From CAYJRR01 sp964372275 [NCBI: uncultured bacterium] (lineage in GTDB: Bacteria > CAYJRR01), in contig CAYJRR010000001.1 in the NCBI GenBank assembly GCA_964372275.1, forward strand, positions 4,556 to 68,555: a stretch of 64,000 nt of DNA, read 5' to 3'. The notes beneath the pieces are model-generated. The model was not told where the DNA came from. It ran no database searches and was given only the letters and a program-made list of their open reading frames with translations. This document shows positions 48,489 through 57,327 of the stretch, in pieces. Positions within the stretch are counted from its first letter, which is position 1, and the number at the start of each line of letters is the position of its first letter. Made by a program: the position numbers and the translations under genes.

Positions 48489-49318
48489 CGGAGGCGGACG
48501 TGCTGCAGGGTCGGAAGGCTTCGGCGCGTCCGCGCGAGGAGATCGCCGTCGACCTCCGCGATGGCGATCCCCTCCCCTTCCGAGGCGCAGGCCACCACCT
48601 GCCCCCACGGGTCGACGATCATCGACTTCCCCCACGAGATGCGGCCCGGCGCGTGTTGTCCCCACTGCGCGGCGGCGAAGAGGTAGGCGGTGTTCTCGAT
48701 GGCGCGGGCGCGCAGCAGCGTCTCCCAGTGATCCTTGCCGGTGTGGAGCGTGAACGCCGCCGGAACCGAGAACGCCTCCGCGCCGTCGAGGGCGAGGCGC
48801 CGGAACAGCTCCGGGAAGCGGAGGTCGTAGCAGATCGATAGACCGAGGCGGAACGCCGGGAGATCGACGCACGTCGGTCGATCGCCGGCGGCGATCGACT
48901 CCGATTCGCGGTGCGTCGGCCCGCCCTCGAACGAGACGTCGAACAGGTGGATCTTGCGGTAGGTCGAGACGACACGCCCGTCGGGATCGAGGACGACCGA
49001 GGTGTTGTAGGCGCGCGACGTCTCGCCGTCGGCGCGCTCCGGCATCGCGCCCAGGACGAGGTGCGCGCCGAGCGCGCGACTCAGACCCGACATCCGCTCC
49101 ACGATCGGCCCGCCGCCCGGAAGAGTTTCGGCGAGCTCCATTCGCCGGCGATCGGCCGCGGGGGAGCCGTCGCCGAGGAAGGCGAAGTTCTCCGGCACCA
49201 CGATCGTTCGCGCGCCGCGCTCCGCCGCCTCGCGCGCCAGCCGCTCGACGGTGCGCAGGTTCGCGTCGACGTCGGCGTTGCTCCGCATCTGGACCACGGC
49301 CACGCGCGTTCGGTTCAT
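48485..49318 (-). CDS. Carbon-nitrogen hydrolase (nitrilase superfamily, NIT1/deaminated-glutathione amidase-like)
   Basis: A 277-residue enzyme. The catalytic triad is visible: Glu in IVVPENFAFLGDG (about residue 45), Lys in STYRKIHLFDVSFEGGP (about 115) and Cys in LGLSICYDLRFPELFRRL (about 155). HLFDV and the following GP context fit the NIT1 branch, a repair amidase for deaminated glutathione. Start at MNRTRVAVVQMRS; the earlier in-frame extension has no family similarity. Confidence 0.88.
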   Translation of the reverse strand: MNRTRVAVVQMRSNADVDANLRTVERLAREAAERGARTIVVPENFAFLGDGSPAADRRRMELAETLPGGGPIVERMSGLSRALGAHLVLGAMPERADGETSRAYNTSVVLDPDGRVVSTYRKIHLFDVSFEGGPTHRESESIAAGDRPTCVDLPAFRLGLSICYDLRFPELFRRLALDGAEAFSVPAAFTLHTGKDHWETLLRARAIENTAYLFAAAQWGQHAPGRISWGKSMIVDPWGQVVACASEGEGIAIAEVDGDLLARTRRSLPTLQHVRLR

Positions 49319-49682
49319 CCGGCGCTCCGATCTATCCACAGGTTCGCGTGCGGCGAATCCGGTCGAAAACAGGCTTCCTCGGGGCGTCGCGGGGCGATCC
49401 GCCGGTTTCGTACAACTTCTCGACACCGCGATTGTGGACAACCGCCCCGTTTTTTCGCCGTCAAGATTCTTGCGAGCGCGAAATCGTCATGCCATCGCCG
49501 CGCCCGACGAGCGGCACCACGCGGGGAAAAGGTCTTGTGGAACCAGGAGTTGGAGCCATCCATCTTTCGTTCACCTCGAACGATCGGCGTTTTCCCTCGG
49601 CCGGCGCGCGAATCCACAGCTGTGGACAGAGCGAACCCGCGTGAAACCCGCGCCGCGAGGGGTTCCACGGGGTTTTGCCCGA
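49319..49682. other. Gene-free 364-bp region with several DnaA-box-like sites
   Basis: No convincing gene. CTATCCACA (49332-49340) and the inverted TTGTCCACA (49441-49433) are each one mismatch from TTATCCACA. A 14-bp palindrome TCCACAGCTGTGGA (49613-49626) contains two weaker boxes (GAATCCACA and inverted CTGTCCACA). The stretch is richer in A/T than its surroundings, with a T6 run near 49450. It could be an origin-like or DnaA-regulated region. dnaA, dnaN, gidA and parAB are not present. Confidence 0.35.
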
Positions 49683-50900
49683 TTACGGCGGTCCACAACC
49701 GTGACGGAGGCGGACGCGGACGACGGCGTCGTTGGCGCGATTCCCCGTCGACTGCACCTCGACCTCGAGCCCCTTGAGTTTGGCCAGCAGTCCGTCGCTT
49801 CGCGGGCGCTCGGCCTCCTGCTTTTCGGGGGGGAGGTGGAAGATCCGGATCAGCTCGAAGCCGGTCGCGAGCGTCGCCTCGACCTTGCCGAGGAAGGCGA
49901 CCGCCGCGTCGTGCCACTCCGAGGCCGCCGGCGGCGCCGCGCCGCGACGCGTCCCCTCGGACCGGCGCTTCACCTTGTTGTCGAAGTCGCGCAGCGCGCG
50001 CTCGAAGCGCTGGAGGTCGGTCGGATCGCCGGGGCGGCCATCGCGGCGGGCCTTCTCCCAGAGATCGGCGAACGTCTGGAAGGCCGCCTTCTCCGATTCG
50101 GTCGGCTCGGTTTCGAGCCACAACGCCTTCATCGAGTCGAGGTAGGCGCAGACCGACCCGTCACCTCCCGGCGCCGAACGGTCGCCGGTCCGCCCGCCCG
50201 CTCCGCGCGCGCCGCCGGCGGCGCCGGCGACGTGGCGGAAGAGCGACCCCTGGAGTCCGTACGCCGGCGCGCGGTCGCCGCCGCCGGACGGCGTCTCGGT
50301 GGACGCGGCCGAGCGGGGGGCGCCCGCCCCCGTTCCGGTGAGCGCGAGCACCGAGCCGGCGAGGTCGGTGGAGAAGCCGATCGCCTCCGCGGCGCGCTTC
50401 AGCGAGACCGGCTCGACGTAGGCCGATCCCGAACGCGCCCCGCCGCCGGCGACCTTCGCCGGCAGCGGGAGGATCTTTCCGTCGACGACCAGGGTGAGCG
50501 TGGAGACGGAAAATCCGGTGAAGCGGTCGTCGATCGACCCGGTGCCTCCGCGGGTGAGCGACACGACCCCCGACGACGGATCGACCGCGAGGTCGGTCCC
50601 CGGCCGCGCGCGCGCCAGCTCCGCGAGCGCCGCGGCCTGGACCCAGGTCCCTTTGACGCCGGCCAGCGTCTCGACCGGAACGATCCGACCGTCGATCACC
50701 AGCGTAAACCGCGCGGCCGCCGCGTCCGGCGCCGCCGCCTCCGCGGCCACAGGCAGCGCCTGGCCGGCGGAAGCGAGCACGAGACCGAGCGCGATCGCGA
50801 TCGACGCGCGCGCCGTGCGCCGGCCGTCGCCGCGGTGGCGTCCTGACGGGCCTTGTGCGTGGTGCCGCGGGGGCCGTAGGGTATCCGTCGTGGTCGGCAT
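49683..50900 (-). CDS. Secreted protein of unknown function with repeated N-terminal modules
   Basis: A 405-residue protein. A twin-Arg-containing basic start is followed by a hydrophobic signal (IAIALGLVLASAGQALPVAA). Residues ~60-205 carry two copies of a module starting with FTLVIDGRIVPVETLAGVKG and LTLVVDGKILPLPAKVAGGG, reminiscent of copper-amine-oxidase N-domain-like or stalk repeats. The C-terminal part is helical (WLETEPTESEKAAFQTFADL, FDNKVKRR). No catalytic motif. The first codons overlap the divergent PrsW start by 11 nt. Confidence 0.6.
   Translation of the reverse strand: MPTTTDTLRPPRHHAQGPSGRHRGDGRRTARASIAIALGLVLASAGQALPVAAEAAAPDAAAARFTLVIDGRIVPVETLAGVKGTWVQAAALAELARARPGTDLAVDPSSGVVSLTRGGTGSIDDRFTGFSVSTLTLVVDGKILPLPAKVAGGGARSGSAYVEPVSLKRAAEAIGFSTDLAGSVLALTGTGAGAPRSAASTETPSGGGDRAPAYGLQGSLFRHVAGAAGGARGAGGRTGDRSAPGGDGSVCAYLDSMKALWLETEPTESEKAAFQTFADLWEKARRDGRPGDPTDLQRFERALRDFDNKVKRRSEGTRRGAAPPAASEWHDAAVAFLGKVEATLATGFELIRIFHLPPEKQEAERPRSDGLLAKLKGLEVEVQSTGNRANDAVVRVRLRHGCGPP
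50853..50882 (+). promoter_or_regulatory. Promoter of PrsW-family gene
   Basis: TTGTGC (50853-50858), 18 nt, TAGGGT (50877-50882), 7 nt to the GTG at 50890. Leaderless arrangement; it lies inside the divergent neighbour's first codons. Confidence 0.45.
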
Positions 50901-51864
50901 CGTCCTCTCTGTCGTCTTCGCGACCGTCCCGATCCTAGGATACCTGTACCTCGTCTGGTGGCTCGACCGCTACGACCGGGAGCCGGTCGGCCTGATGCTC
51001 CTGACCTTCGCCTGGGGGGCGGTCGGCGGGGTGCTGCTGGCCATCGTCGGATCGATCCTGCTCCGGCTCTCGATGGGGGCGATCTTCGGGATCACCGGGA
51101 ACGAGCTGATGGACGTCGCCTTCGTCGCGCCGGTGGTCGAGGAGATGACGAAGGGCCTGTTCCTCCTCGCCGTCTTCGCGCGCCGCGACTTCGACAACAC
51201 CACCGACGGCGTGATCTACGGCGCGGCGGCGGGGCTCGGATTCGCCATGACCGAGAACTTCCTCTACTTCCTCGCCGCCTACTTCTACGGCGGCGCCGGC
51301 TCGTGGGCGCAGGCGGTCTTCTTCCGCACGCTCTTCACCGGCCTGATGCACGCCTTCGCCACCGCCACCCTCGGCGCCAGCCTCGGCTACAGCAAGTACG
51401 CCGACGGCGACACGCGCAAGTTCGTGACGCCGATCGCCGGACTCCTGGCGGCGATCGGGATCCACGCCGCCTGGAACGCCTGCATGCTCCTGACCGGGAT
51501 CGTGGAGTCGGTCGTGCCGATCACCGTGGCGATGATCGGGATCCCGGTCTTCGGCCTGCTGCTCTTGACGCTGACGCAGGTGTCCCTCCTCCACGAGAGC
51601 CGGACGATCGAAGCCGAGCTGCGCGAGGAGTGCGCGCTGGGGATCATCCCCGAGGCGCACCTGCGGATCCTCCCCCACTACCTCAAGCGCGCCGGCAACG
51701 GCTGGCTCCCCCCCGACGTCGAGAAGCGCCGCTACGTCCCGCTGGCGACGATCCTCGCCTTCCGCAAGTTCCAACGAAAGCGCTGCGCCCCCTCCGAGCT
51801 CGGCAGCTTCGAGGAGGAGATCGGGCGCCTCCGCCTCGAGATACGCAAGGTCCTCAACCGCTAA
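50890..51864 (+). CDS. PrsW-family intramembrane metalloprotease
   Basis: A 324-residue protein with about eight membrane helices. It starts IVLSVVFATVPILGYLYLVW, then WLDRYDREPVGLMLLTFAWG. Signature motifs: FVAPVVEEMTKGLFL (EExxK), YGAAAGLGFAMTENFLYF (E near N) and the His residues in GLMHAFATATLGAS and IGIHAAWNACML. The C-terminal ~90 residues are soluble and charged. PrsW-type proteases cleave anti-sigma factors in other bacteria; the target here is unknown. It is convergent with the giant kinase gene (4-nt overlap). Confidence 0.88.
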   Translation: MVGIVLSVVFATVPILGYLYLVWWLDRYDREPVGLMLLTFAWGAVGGVLLAIVGSILLRLSMGAIFGITGNELMDVAFVAPVVEEMTKGLFLLAVFARRDFDNTTDGVIYGAAAGLGFAMTENFLYFLAAYFYGGAGSWAQAVFFRTLFTGLMHAFATATLGASLGYSKYADGDTRKFVTPIAGLLAAIGIHAAWNACMLLTGIVESVVPITVAMIGIPVFGLLLLTLTQVSLLHESRTIEAELREECALGIIPEAHLRILPHYLKRAGNGWLPPDVEKRRYVPLATILAFRKFQRKRCAPSELGSFEEEIGRLRLEIRKVLNR

Positions 51865-54800
51865 AGCGAGTCGATCTCGGCGACGAGCTGGCGGTTGCCG
51901 ATCTCCTCGGCGAGGAGGCGCGCTTCGGCGAGGAGGGCGCGGCCGCGCTTGCGGTCGCCGGCGTCGGCGAGGAGGCGGCCCAGGAAGAACTTGCCGCGGG
52001 CGACGGCCTCGCGGCTGCCGTGCTTGACCGACTCGCCCACGGCCGACTCCAGCTCGGCGCGGCCGTCCCTTGGGTTGCCGTCGACGGCGCGGAGCCAGGC
52101 GAGGTAGACGCGATTGGCCATCTCCCCCGCCTTCCAGCCGATCTCCTGCGAGATGGCGTCGGCCTCGGTCAGGTAGTAGCGCGCCTTCGGCGGGTCGTTC
52201 AGACGCGCGTGGAGCGCGCCCAGGTTGTGCAACGCCGTCGCCGCCCCCCGCTGATCGCCGATGGCGCGCGACAGCTCGAGCGCCTCGCGGAACTTCGCTT
52301 CCGCGAACGACTGTTCCCCGCGCGCGACGGCCACCGTCCCCACCATGATCATCACCCGCGAGAGGAGGAACCGGTCCTCGGCGCGGCGGGCCCCCTCTTC
52401 GGCGCGCAGCAGGTACTCGCGGGACAGGTCGTACGCGCCGGCGCGCCGCTGCAACGCGCCGAGATCGGTGAGGATGCGCGCCACCATCGACAGGTCCTTG
52501 AGCTTCTTCGCCTCCGCCAGCGCGCGTTTCAGTTCCCGCTCCGCCTGCTCCGGGCGCCCGGTCCAGGCCAGGAGATTCCCCTGCGCCTCCAGCACCTCGA
52601 AGCGGAGCCTCGGGTCCTCCTCGCGCTCGACGATCGCCACCGCCTCCCGCAGCGCCTCCGCCGCGCGGTCGAGCGCCCCGTCGCCGCGCAACAGCTCGCC
52701 CAGCTCCTTGAGCGCCCAGGCCCGGCGCGCGCTGTCCCCGACCGCGCGGGCCAGCTCGTCGGCGCGCGTCAGCGCCGATTCCGCCTCGCGCATCCATCCC
52801 AGCCGCGCGGCGCAGCGCCCGATCTTCAGCTCCAGGTCGGAGAGTTCCACCCGCTGCGAGCGGTCGAGCTCCGGTTGGCCGTCGAGGAGGTCGCGCGCGC
52901 GGCGGAAGTAGGAGAGCGCGTCGCCGTCGCGGTACTCGCCGACCTGCTTGTCGCCGGCGAGCCCCAGGTGGGTCACGGCGCGCTCCACGTCCTGCGCCTG
53001 CTCGTAGTGGAGCGCCAGCGCCTCGACCGGAACCTGCCCCTCCGGGGAGTTGCGCACCAGGTGGTCGGCGACCGACCGGTGCAGGCGCCGCCGCGCCGTC
53101 GTCGGGAGCGCGTGGTAGGCGACCTCGCGCATCATCGGGTGGCGGAAGGCGTAGGTCAGCTCGCCCGCCGCGTCGGGGCTCTCGACCAGGAACCCGGCGC
53201 GCTGCAGCTCGACCAGCAGCCCGTCGGCGCGCTCCCCCATCCCGGCGAGGTCGATCAGCGCGCGGTAGGGGAACCGCCGCCCAAGCACCGAGGCGACCTG
53301 GAGGAGGCGCTTCAGGTCGGGATGGAGCCGGTCGATGCGCGCCGACACCGTGGCTCGCAGGGTGGGCGGGACCTCCAGCCGCTGCACCTCGCCGCCGAGG
53401 TGGATCGCGCCGTTCGGCGCGAGCAGCACCTTCCCGCCGCGGACCAGCGCGCCGCACAGCTCCTCCATGAACATCGGATTGCCCCCGGCGGTGTCGAGGA
53501 TCACCTTCCCCAGCCGCTTGGGAAGGACGATCGACTCCGCCGGGACGGCCTCCGCGCCGGGCCGTCGCGCGAACTCTGCGGCGAAGCAGGCCCGCGCCAT
53601 GTCGAGCGACTCTGTTACCGAGAGCGGCTTGAGGACGATCTGGTTGTACCAGGCGCGGTCCCACCAGCGGTGCTTGAACTCCGGCCGGTAGGTCAGCATC
53701 ACAAGAAGCCTCCGCTCGGGGACGGCGTCGAGCAGGAACTCGAGCGCGTCGCGCGCCATCGGATCGGCGTGCTGCAGGTCCTCGAAGACCAGGAGCAGCG
53801 GCCGCTCCTTGGCCAACCGCTCGACCACCTTCCGCAGCGCGGCGAACATCCCCAGCCGGCGCGCCTGCGGGTCGAAGGCCTCGATCCCCGAGGCGTCGAA
53901 CCGCGTGGCAGAGAGCTCGCCGACGAAGTGGACCTCGTGCTTCTCGAGACCCAGCTCGGTCAGCCGCATTAGCTTCTCGCGCCGCTCCTCGAGTGAGTCT
54001 TCGGCCGAGAAGCCGACGATCGAGGCGATCAGATCGCCGATCAGCGCGAAGTCCCCATCGGCGCCGAAGGGCGAGGCGCGCGCCACGAACAGCGCCAGCT
54101 CCTTGTTGGCGGTGAGGCGCGACAACTCGCGCACCAGCCGGCTCTTCCCCGATCCGGCCTCCCCGACCAGGGCCAGCACCTGCCCGTGGCCGCGCTGGAT
54201 CTTGGCGAAGACGCCGGTGAGGATCGTCAGCTCCCGGGCGCGACCGATCAACGGCGCGGTGTCGCCGGCCAGCGCTTCGCCGGTCCGGCGCGCGGCTTCG
54301 AGGAGCTCGTGGCGCTCGGTCGTCGTCCCCGTCTCCCGGTCGACGTCCGGGTCGATGCGCACGAAGTCGTTGCGCCGATAGGCCGCGCGCACCACCGATC
54401 GGCTGGCAACGATCCGCCCGGCCGCCGCGCTGCGCGCGAGCCGCTCGACGAGCGAAAGCGGCGCGCCGCTCACCAGGGGTCCGATCCGCGGATTGCCGGA
54501 CGACTCCACCGCCACCGTCCCGGTGTGCACCGCCAGCGCGACGGCGCGCGCGCCGCCGGTCCGCGCCGCCGCGTGGCGCTCCTCGCGCAGCGCCGCCAAC
54601 GCGAAGGAGAGCGCGCGCTCGAGGTCGTCCTCCCCCGCCAGCGGGACGCCGAAGTAGGCGAGGAGCAGGTCCCCCTTCGCGGGGGTCGGCGTGCCGCCGA
54701 ATCGCTTCACCAGCTGCGCCGTCTCGCCGGCGCGCGCGTCGTTCGGGCGCGCCGGGCGGCCCGCCTCGAAGAAACGGACGGCGACCAGCGCCGCGCGCTT

Positions 54801-56342
54801 CCGCTCGCCGCTGATGCTGATCTCCTGCGCCCCCGAACCGGCGTGCAGCGTCCAGTCGAACCCTTCGCGTCCGGTCGGCCGCGAGACGGTCGGCTCCCGG
54901 GCGGGACCCGGCGGCGAGCCGCCCCGCGCGCGCCCCCGCTGCGCCGGCACCTCGCCGCGCGCCACCAGCTCGTCGCCGGCCAGCGGGATCGCCGAGCTCT
55001 CGGTCCCCTCCATGTCGTCGGGGATCGCCCCCTGCGCCGGAACGCTCTCCTCGCCACGCCCGTCGTAGGCCTGCGAATCGCCGTCGAACTCCAACGCGGA
55101 GGCCGGGATCACCGGGCTCCTCTCACCGTCGGTCCTCCGTTCGCCGGTGGGATCGAGGCCCATCGCCATCGACGTCGGCATCGACCTCGACGCCGTTCCG
55201 CCGTAGGGGGCGATGGCGCCGACCGGCTTCTCGATCGACGGAACGGTCCGCTCCGGCCGGGCAACGGTCGTGGCGCGGGTGTCGGCGGGACGCGCCGGCG
55301 TCATGCGGGCGGTGCCGCTCGCGGTGCCGGGCCCGATCGGCGCCGGGGGCCGCGCGCCGAGCCGCGACAGATCGCTGATCAAGTTGGCGAGGTCGGAGAC
55401 GCCCGGGGCCGGCGCGGCCTCCTTGGCGAACACCTTCCGCAGGAAGCGGGAGAGGTCGGCGGCGTCGACGACGCGGGTGAAGCCGAACAGCACCTCGGTC
55501 AGGTCGGCCCGCAGCTCCTCCGCCGAGCGGTAGCGCCGGTCGGGATCGGCGGCCAAGGCCTTCATCGTCACCTGCTCTAGCTTCGGCGGCACCTGCGGAT
55601 TGATCGTCGACGGCGGAGGCACGCTGCACTTCCGCACGTTCTCGATCGTCTTCACCTCGTCGGGCTCGTAGAACAGCCGCCGGCCGGTGATCAGCTCGTG
55701 CAGGATCACGCCGGCCGAGAAGATGTCGGTCCGCTGGTCGACCGGCTTCCCGGTCGCCATCTCCGGGCTCATGTAGGCGTACTTCCCTCGCAGCACGCCC
55801 CCCTTCATCTTCCCTTCGCCGCCGACCGCGTGCGCGATCCCGAAGTCGGCGATCTTCACGTCCCCCTCGAACGACACCAGGACGTTCTGCGGGGAGATGT
55901 CCATGTGGATGATGTTGAGGGGGCGATCCTCCAGGTCCTTGCGGCGGTGCGCGTAGTCGAGCCCGGCGGCGATCTCGGCGAGCAGGTAGCAAGCGAGCGA
56001 CAGCGGCAGCGGGATGCGCTTCTTGGCGCAGGCGCGGGTGATCTCGCGCAGGTCCTTCCCGTGCACGAACTCCATCGCGATGTAGTAGTCGTCGGCGACC
56101 TTCCCCAGGTCGAACACCTGCACCACGTTCTTGTGGTTCAGATTGACGGCGATCTTCGCCTCCTTGATGAACATGGAGACGAACCGCTCGTTCTGCGAGA
56201 GGTGCGGAAGGATCTTCTTGATGACGAGGAGCTTCTCGAAGCCGGCGACGCCGTAGCTCTTCGACTTGTAGACCTCGGCCATCCCGCCGGCGGCGATGCG
56301 CTCCAGCAGGAGGTAGCGACCGAAGACGACCGGCTCGGCCAT
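51861..56342 (-). CDS. Giant signalling protein: Ser/Thr kinase, cyclase-like domain, AAA ATPase and TPR repeats
   Basis: A 1493-residue protein. The kinase domain (about 1-285) has YLLLERIAAGGMAEVYK, LVIKKILPH, IIHMDISPQNVLV (Met replaces Arg of HRD), KIADFGIAH and YAYMSPEMATG. A Pro/Ala-rich linker follows, then a degenerate class III cyclase-like domain (about 510-660; AVHTGTVAVESSG but no clear metal Asp pair). The NTPase is next (LALVGEAGSGKSRLVREL near 727, LLLVFEDLQHADPMARDA for Walker B). About 10 TPRs run from ~1100 to the end. It looks like a one-protein stress switch. A TAGACT box lies 9 nt before the ATG. Confidence 0.92.
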   Translation of the reverse strand: MAEPVVFGRYLLLERIAAGGMAEVYKSKSYGVAGFEKLLVIKKILPHLSQNERFVSMFIKEAKIAVNLNHKNVVQVFDLGKVADDYYIAMEFVHGKDLREITRACAKKRIPLPLSLACYLLAEIAAGLDYAHRRKDLEDRPLNIIHMDISPQNVLVSFEGDVKIADFGIAHAVGGEGKMKGGVLRGKYAYMSPEMATGKPVDQRTDIFSAGVILHELITGRRLFYEPDEVKTIENVRKCSVPPPSTINPQVPPKLEQVTMKALAADPDRRYRSAEELRADLTEVLFGFTRVVDAADLSRFLRKVFAKEAAPAPGVSDLANLISDLSRLGARPPAPIGPGTASGTARMTPARPADTRATTVARPERTVPSIEKPVGAIAPYGGTASRSMPTSMAMGLDPTGERRTDGERSPVIPASALEFDGDSQAYDGRGEESVPAQGAIPDDMEGTESSAIPLAGDELVARGEVPAQRGRARGGSPPGPAREPTVSRPTGREGFDWTLHAGSGAQEISISGERKRAALVAVRFFEAGRPARPNDARAGETAQLVKRFGGTPTPAKGDLLLAYFGVPLAGEDDLERALSFALAALREERHAAARTGGARAVALAVHTGTVAVESSGNPRIGPLVSGAPLSLVERLARSAAAGRIVASRSVVRAAYRRNDFVRIDPDVDRETGTTTERHELLEAARRTGEALAGDTAPLIGRARELTILTGVFAKIQRGHGQVLALVGEAGSGKSRLVRELSRLTANKELALFVARASPFGADGDFALIGDLIASIVGFSAEDSLEERREKLMRLTELGLEKHEVHFVGELSATRFDASGIEAFDPQARRLGMFAALRKVVERLAKERPLLLVFEDLQHADPMARDALEFLLDAVPERRLLVMLTYRPEFKHRWWDRAWYNQIVLKPLSVTESLDMARACFAAEFARRPGAEAVPAESIVLPKRLGKVILDTAGGNPMFMEELCGALVRGGKVLLAPNGAIHLGGEVQRLEVPPTLRATVSARIDRLHPDLKRLLQVASVLGRRFPYRALIDLAGMGERADGLLVELQRAGFLVESPDAAGELTYAFRHPMMREVAYHALPTTARRRLHRSVADHLVRNSPEGQVPVEALALHYEQAQDVERAVTHLGLAGDKQVGEYRDGDALSYFRRARDLLDGQPELDRSQRVELSDLELKIGRCAARLGWMREAESALTRADELARAVGDSARRAWALKELGELLRGDGALDRAAEALREAVAIVEREEDPRLRFEVLEAQGNLLAWTGRPEQAERELKRALAEAKKLKDLSMVARILTDLGALQRRAGAYDLSREYLLRAEEGARRAEDRFLLSRVMIMVGTVAVARGEQSFAEAKFREALELSRAIGDQRGAATALHNLGALHARLNDPPKARYYLTEADAISQEIGWKAGEMANRVYLAWLRAVDGNPRDGRAELESAVGESVKHGSREAVARGKFFLGRLLADAGDRKRGRALLAEARLLAEEIGNRQLVAEIDSL

Positions 56343-56383
56343 GCGAGCCGCAGTCTATCCGATCGGGGGCCCTTCGGACGGGC

Positions 56384-56596
56384 TTACGCTTCGGCCGATT
56401 CCCGGGAGGTCTGGTTGGTCTTCACCACGCCGGCCGCGATCTCGCGCAGGGCGGTGACGACCTCCTTGTTCCCGGGCGCCTCGAGCAGCGCCTTGGCGCC
56501 GGAGGTGAGCTGCCGGGCCCTCTTGGTCGCCAGGTGCACCAGCGAGAAGCGGTTCTCGACCTTTTCCAGGCAGTCTTCGACGGTCACGCGTGCCAT
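56384..56596 (-). CDS. rpoZ: RNA polymerase omega subunit
   Basis: A 70-residue protein. [19 protein letters not shown] followed by [15 protein letters not shown] is the classic omega start (helix 1 and the A-x-x-R-A-R-Q-L motif). [13 protein letters not shown] follows. It supports assembly of the beta-prime subunit. GGAGG lies 9-13 nt before the ATG. Confidence 0.95.
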   Translation of the reverse strand: MARVTVEDCLEKVENRFSLVHLATKRARQLTSGAKALLEAPGNKEVVTALREIAAGVVKTNQTSRESAEA

Positions 56597-56622
56597 GGGC
56601 CTTGTTGCCTCCGAAAGCGCGC

Positions 56623-56651
56623 AGGCTAGTCCACGGCCCGGGCAAGGTCAA
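56623..56651 (-). promoter_or_regulatory. Promoter of rpoZ
   Basis: Minus-strand TTGACC (56651-56646), 17 nt, TAGCCT (56628-56623). The start codon is 26 nt downstream with a clear GGAGG, so this message has a normal leader. Confidence 0.6.
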
Positions 56652-56699
56652 GCGGGGACCGGGACGGATCGACCCCGTGGATGGTGCGCGTGGGCGTGC

Positions 56700-57235
56700 C
56701 TTCGGCGCATCTCGGTCGGCCGCACACGTGAGGAAGGGCATCGCGCCGGCAGGGGTCCTCGTCCCGTACGCCGGCACGAGACGGTCCGGCAGGAGCGCCA
56801 CGCCGGCGCGAATGCCGATCCCGGGGACGACCGAGCCGCGCGGCCGGAGGTCGTGAACGGCGCCGGCCGCGACGCTCGCGAACGCGATCGGATCCGGATC
56901 GCCGCCCGCCGGAACGCGCAGGTCGTCGGCGGTCCGGGTGAGATGTTCGGCTCGCGCGAACAGCTCGTTGCGCCCGTCGACGCGGAGGTTCGTCTCGAGG
57001 AGCAAGGCCCGCCGGTCTGGAGCAGCAGCGGGTAGCCGCGCAAACCGACCGTCCAGGGTTCGAGACTCCACATCGTCCGCAGGTGAAGCGTCCCGGCGCC
57101 CATTTCGCGCCGCGCCGACGCCATGACCCAGTTCGCGCTGAACAGCTGCCGATCGCCGCGCTCGCCCCCCTGAACGACCGGCCCGACGTGGGCGACGAGC
57201 GTGGCGATCGGAACGAGACGGTTCACCTGCCCGGG
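56700..57235 (-). pseudogene. Decayed CopB-like / metal-resistance outer-membrane protein gene
   Basis: Two out-of-phase minus-strand pieces resemble one family. The first (about 57235-57012) has QGGERGDRQLFSANWVMAS and TMWSLEPWTVGLRGYPLLL. The second (about 57011-56725) has ELFARAEHLTRTADDLRVP, then AFASVAAGAVHDLRPRGS and VPDRLVPAYGTR-like sequence. Relatives have a block of roughly 150 residues between these, including a HPHD motif. An internal deletion plus loss of frame is therefore likely. It lies just after the multicopper oxidase gene in the same direction, the usual place for this partner. Confidence 0.6.
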
Positions 57236-57327
57236 AGGATGCGACGCGACCGCTCGAAGGCGAATCGACGGCGCAACCCGAGGCCCCGAGCGCGAACCGA
57301 TCGACCGACGGGCCGCTCGGCCCGGCG

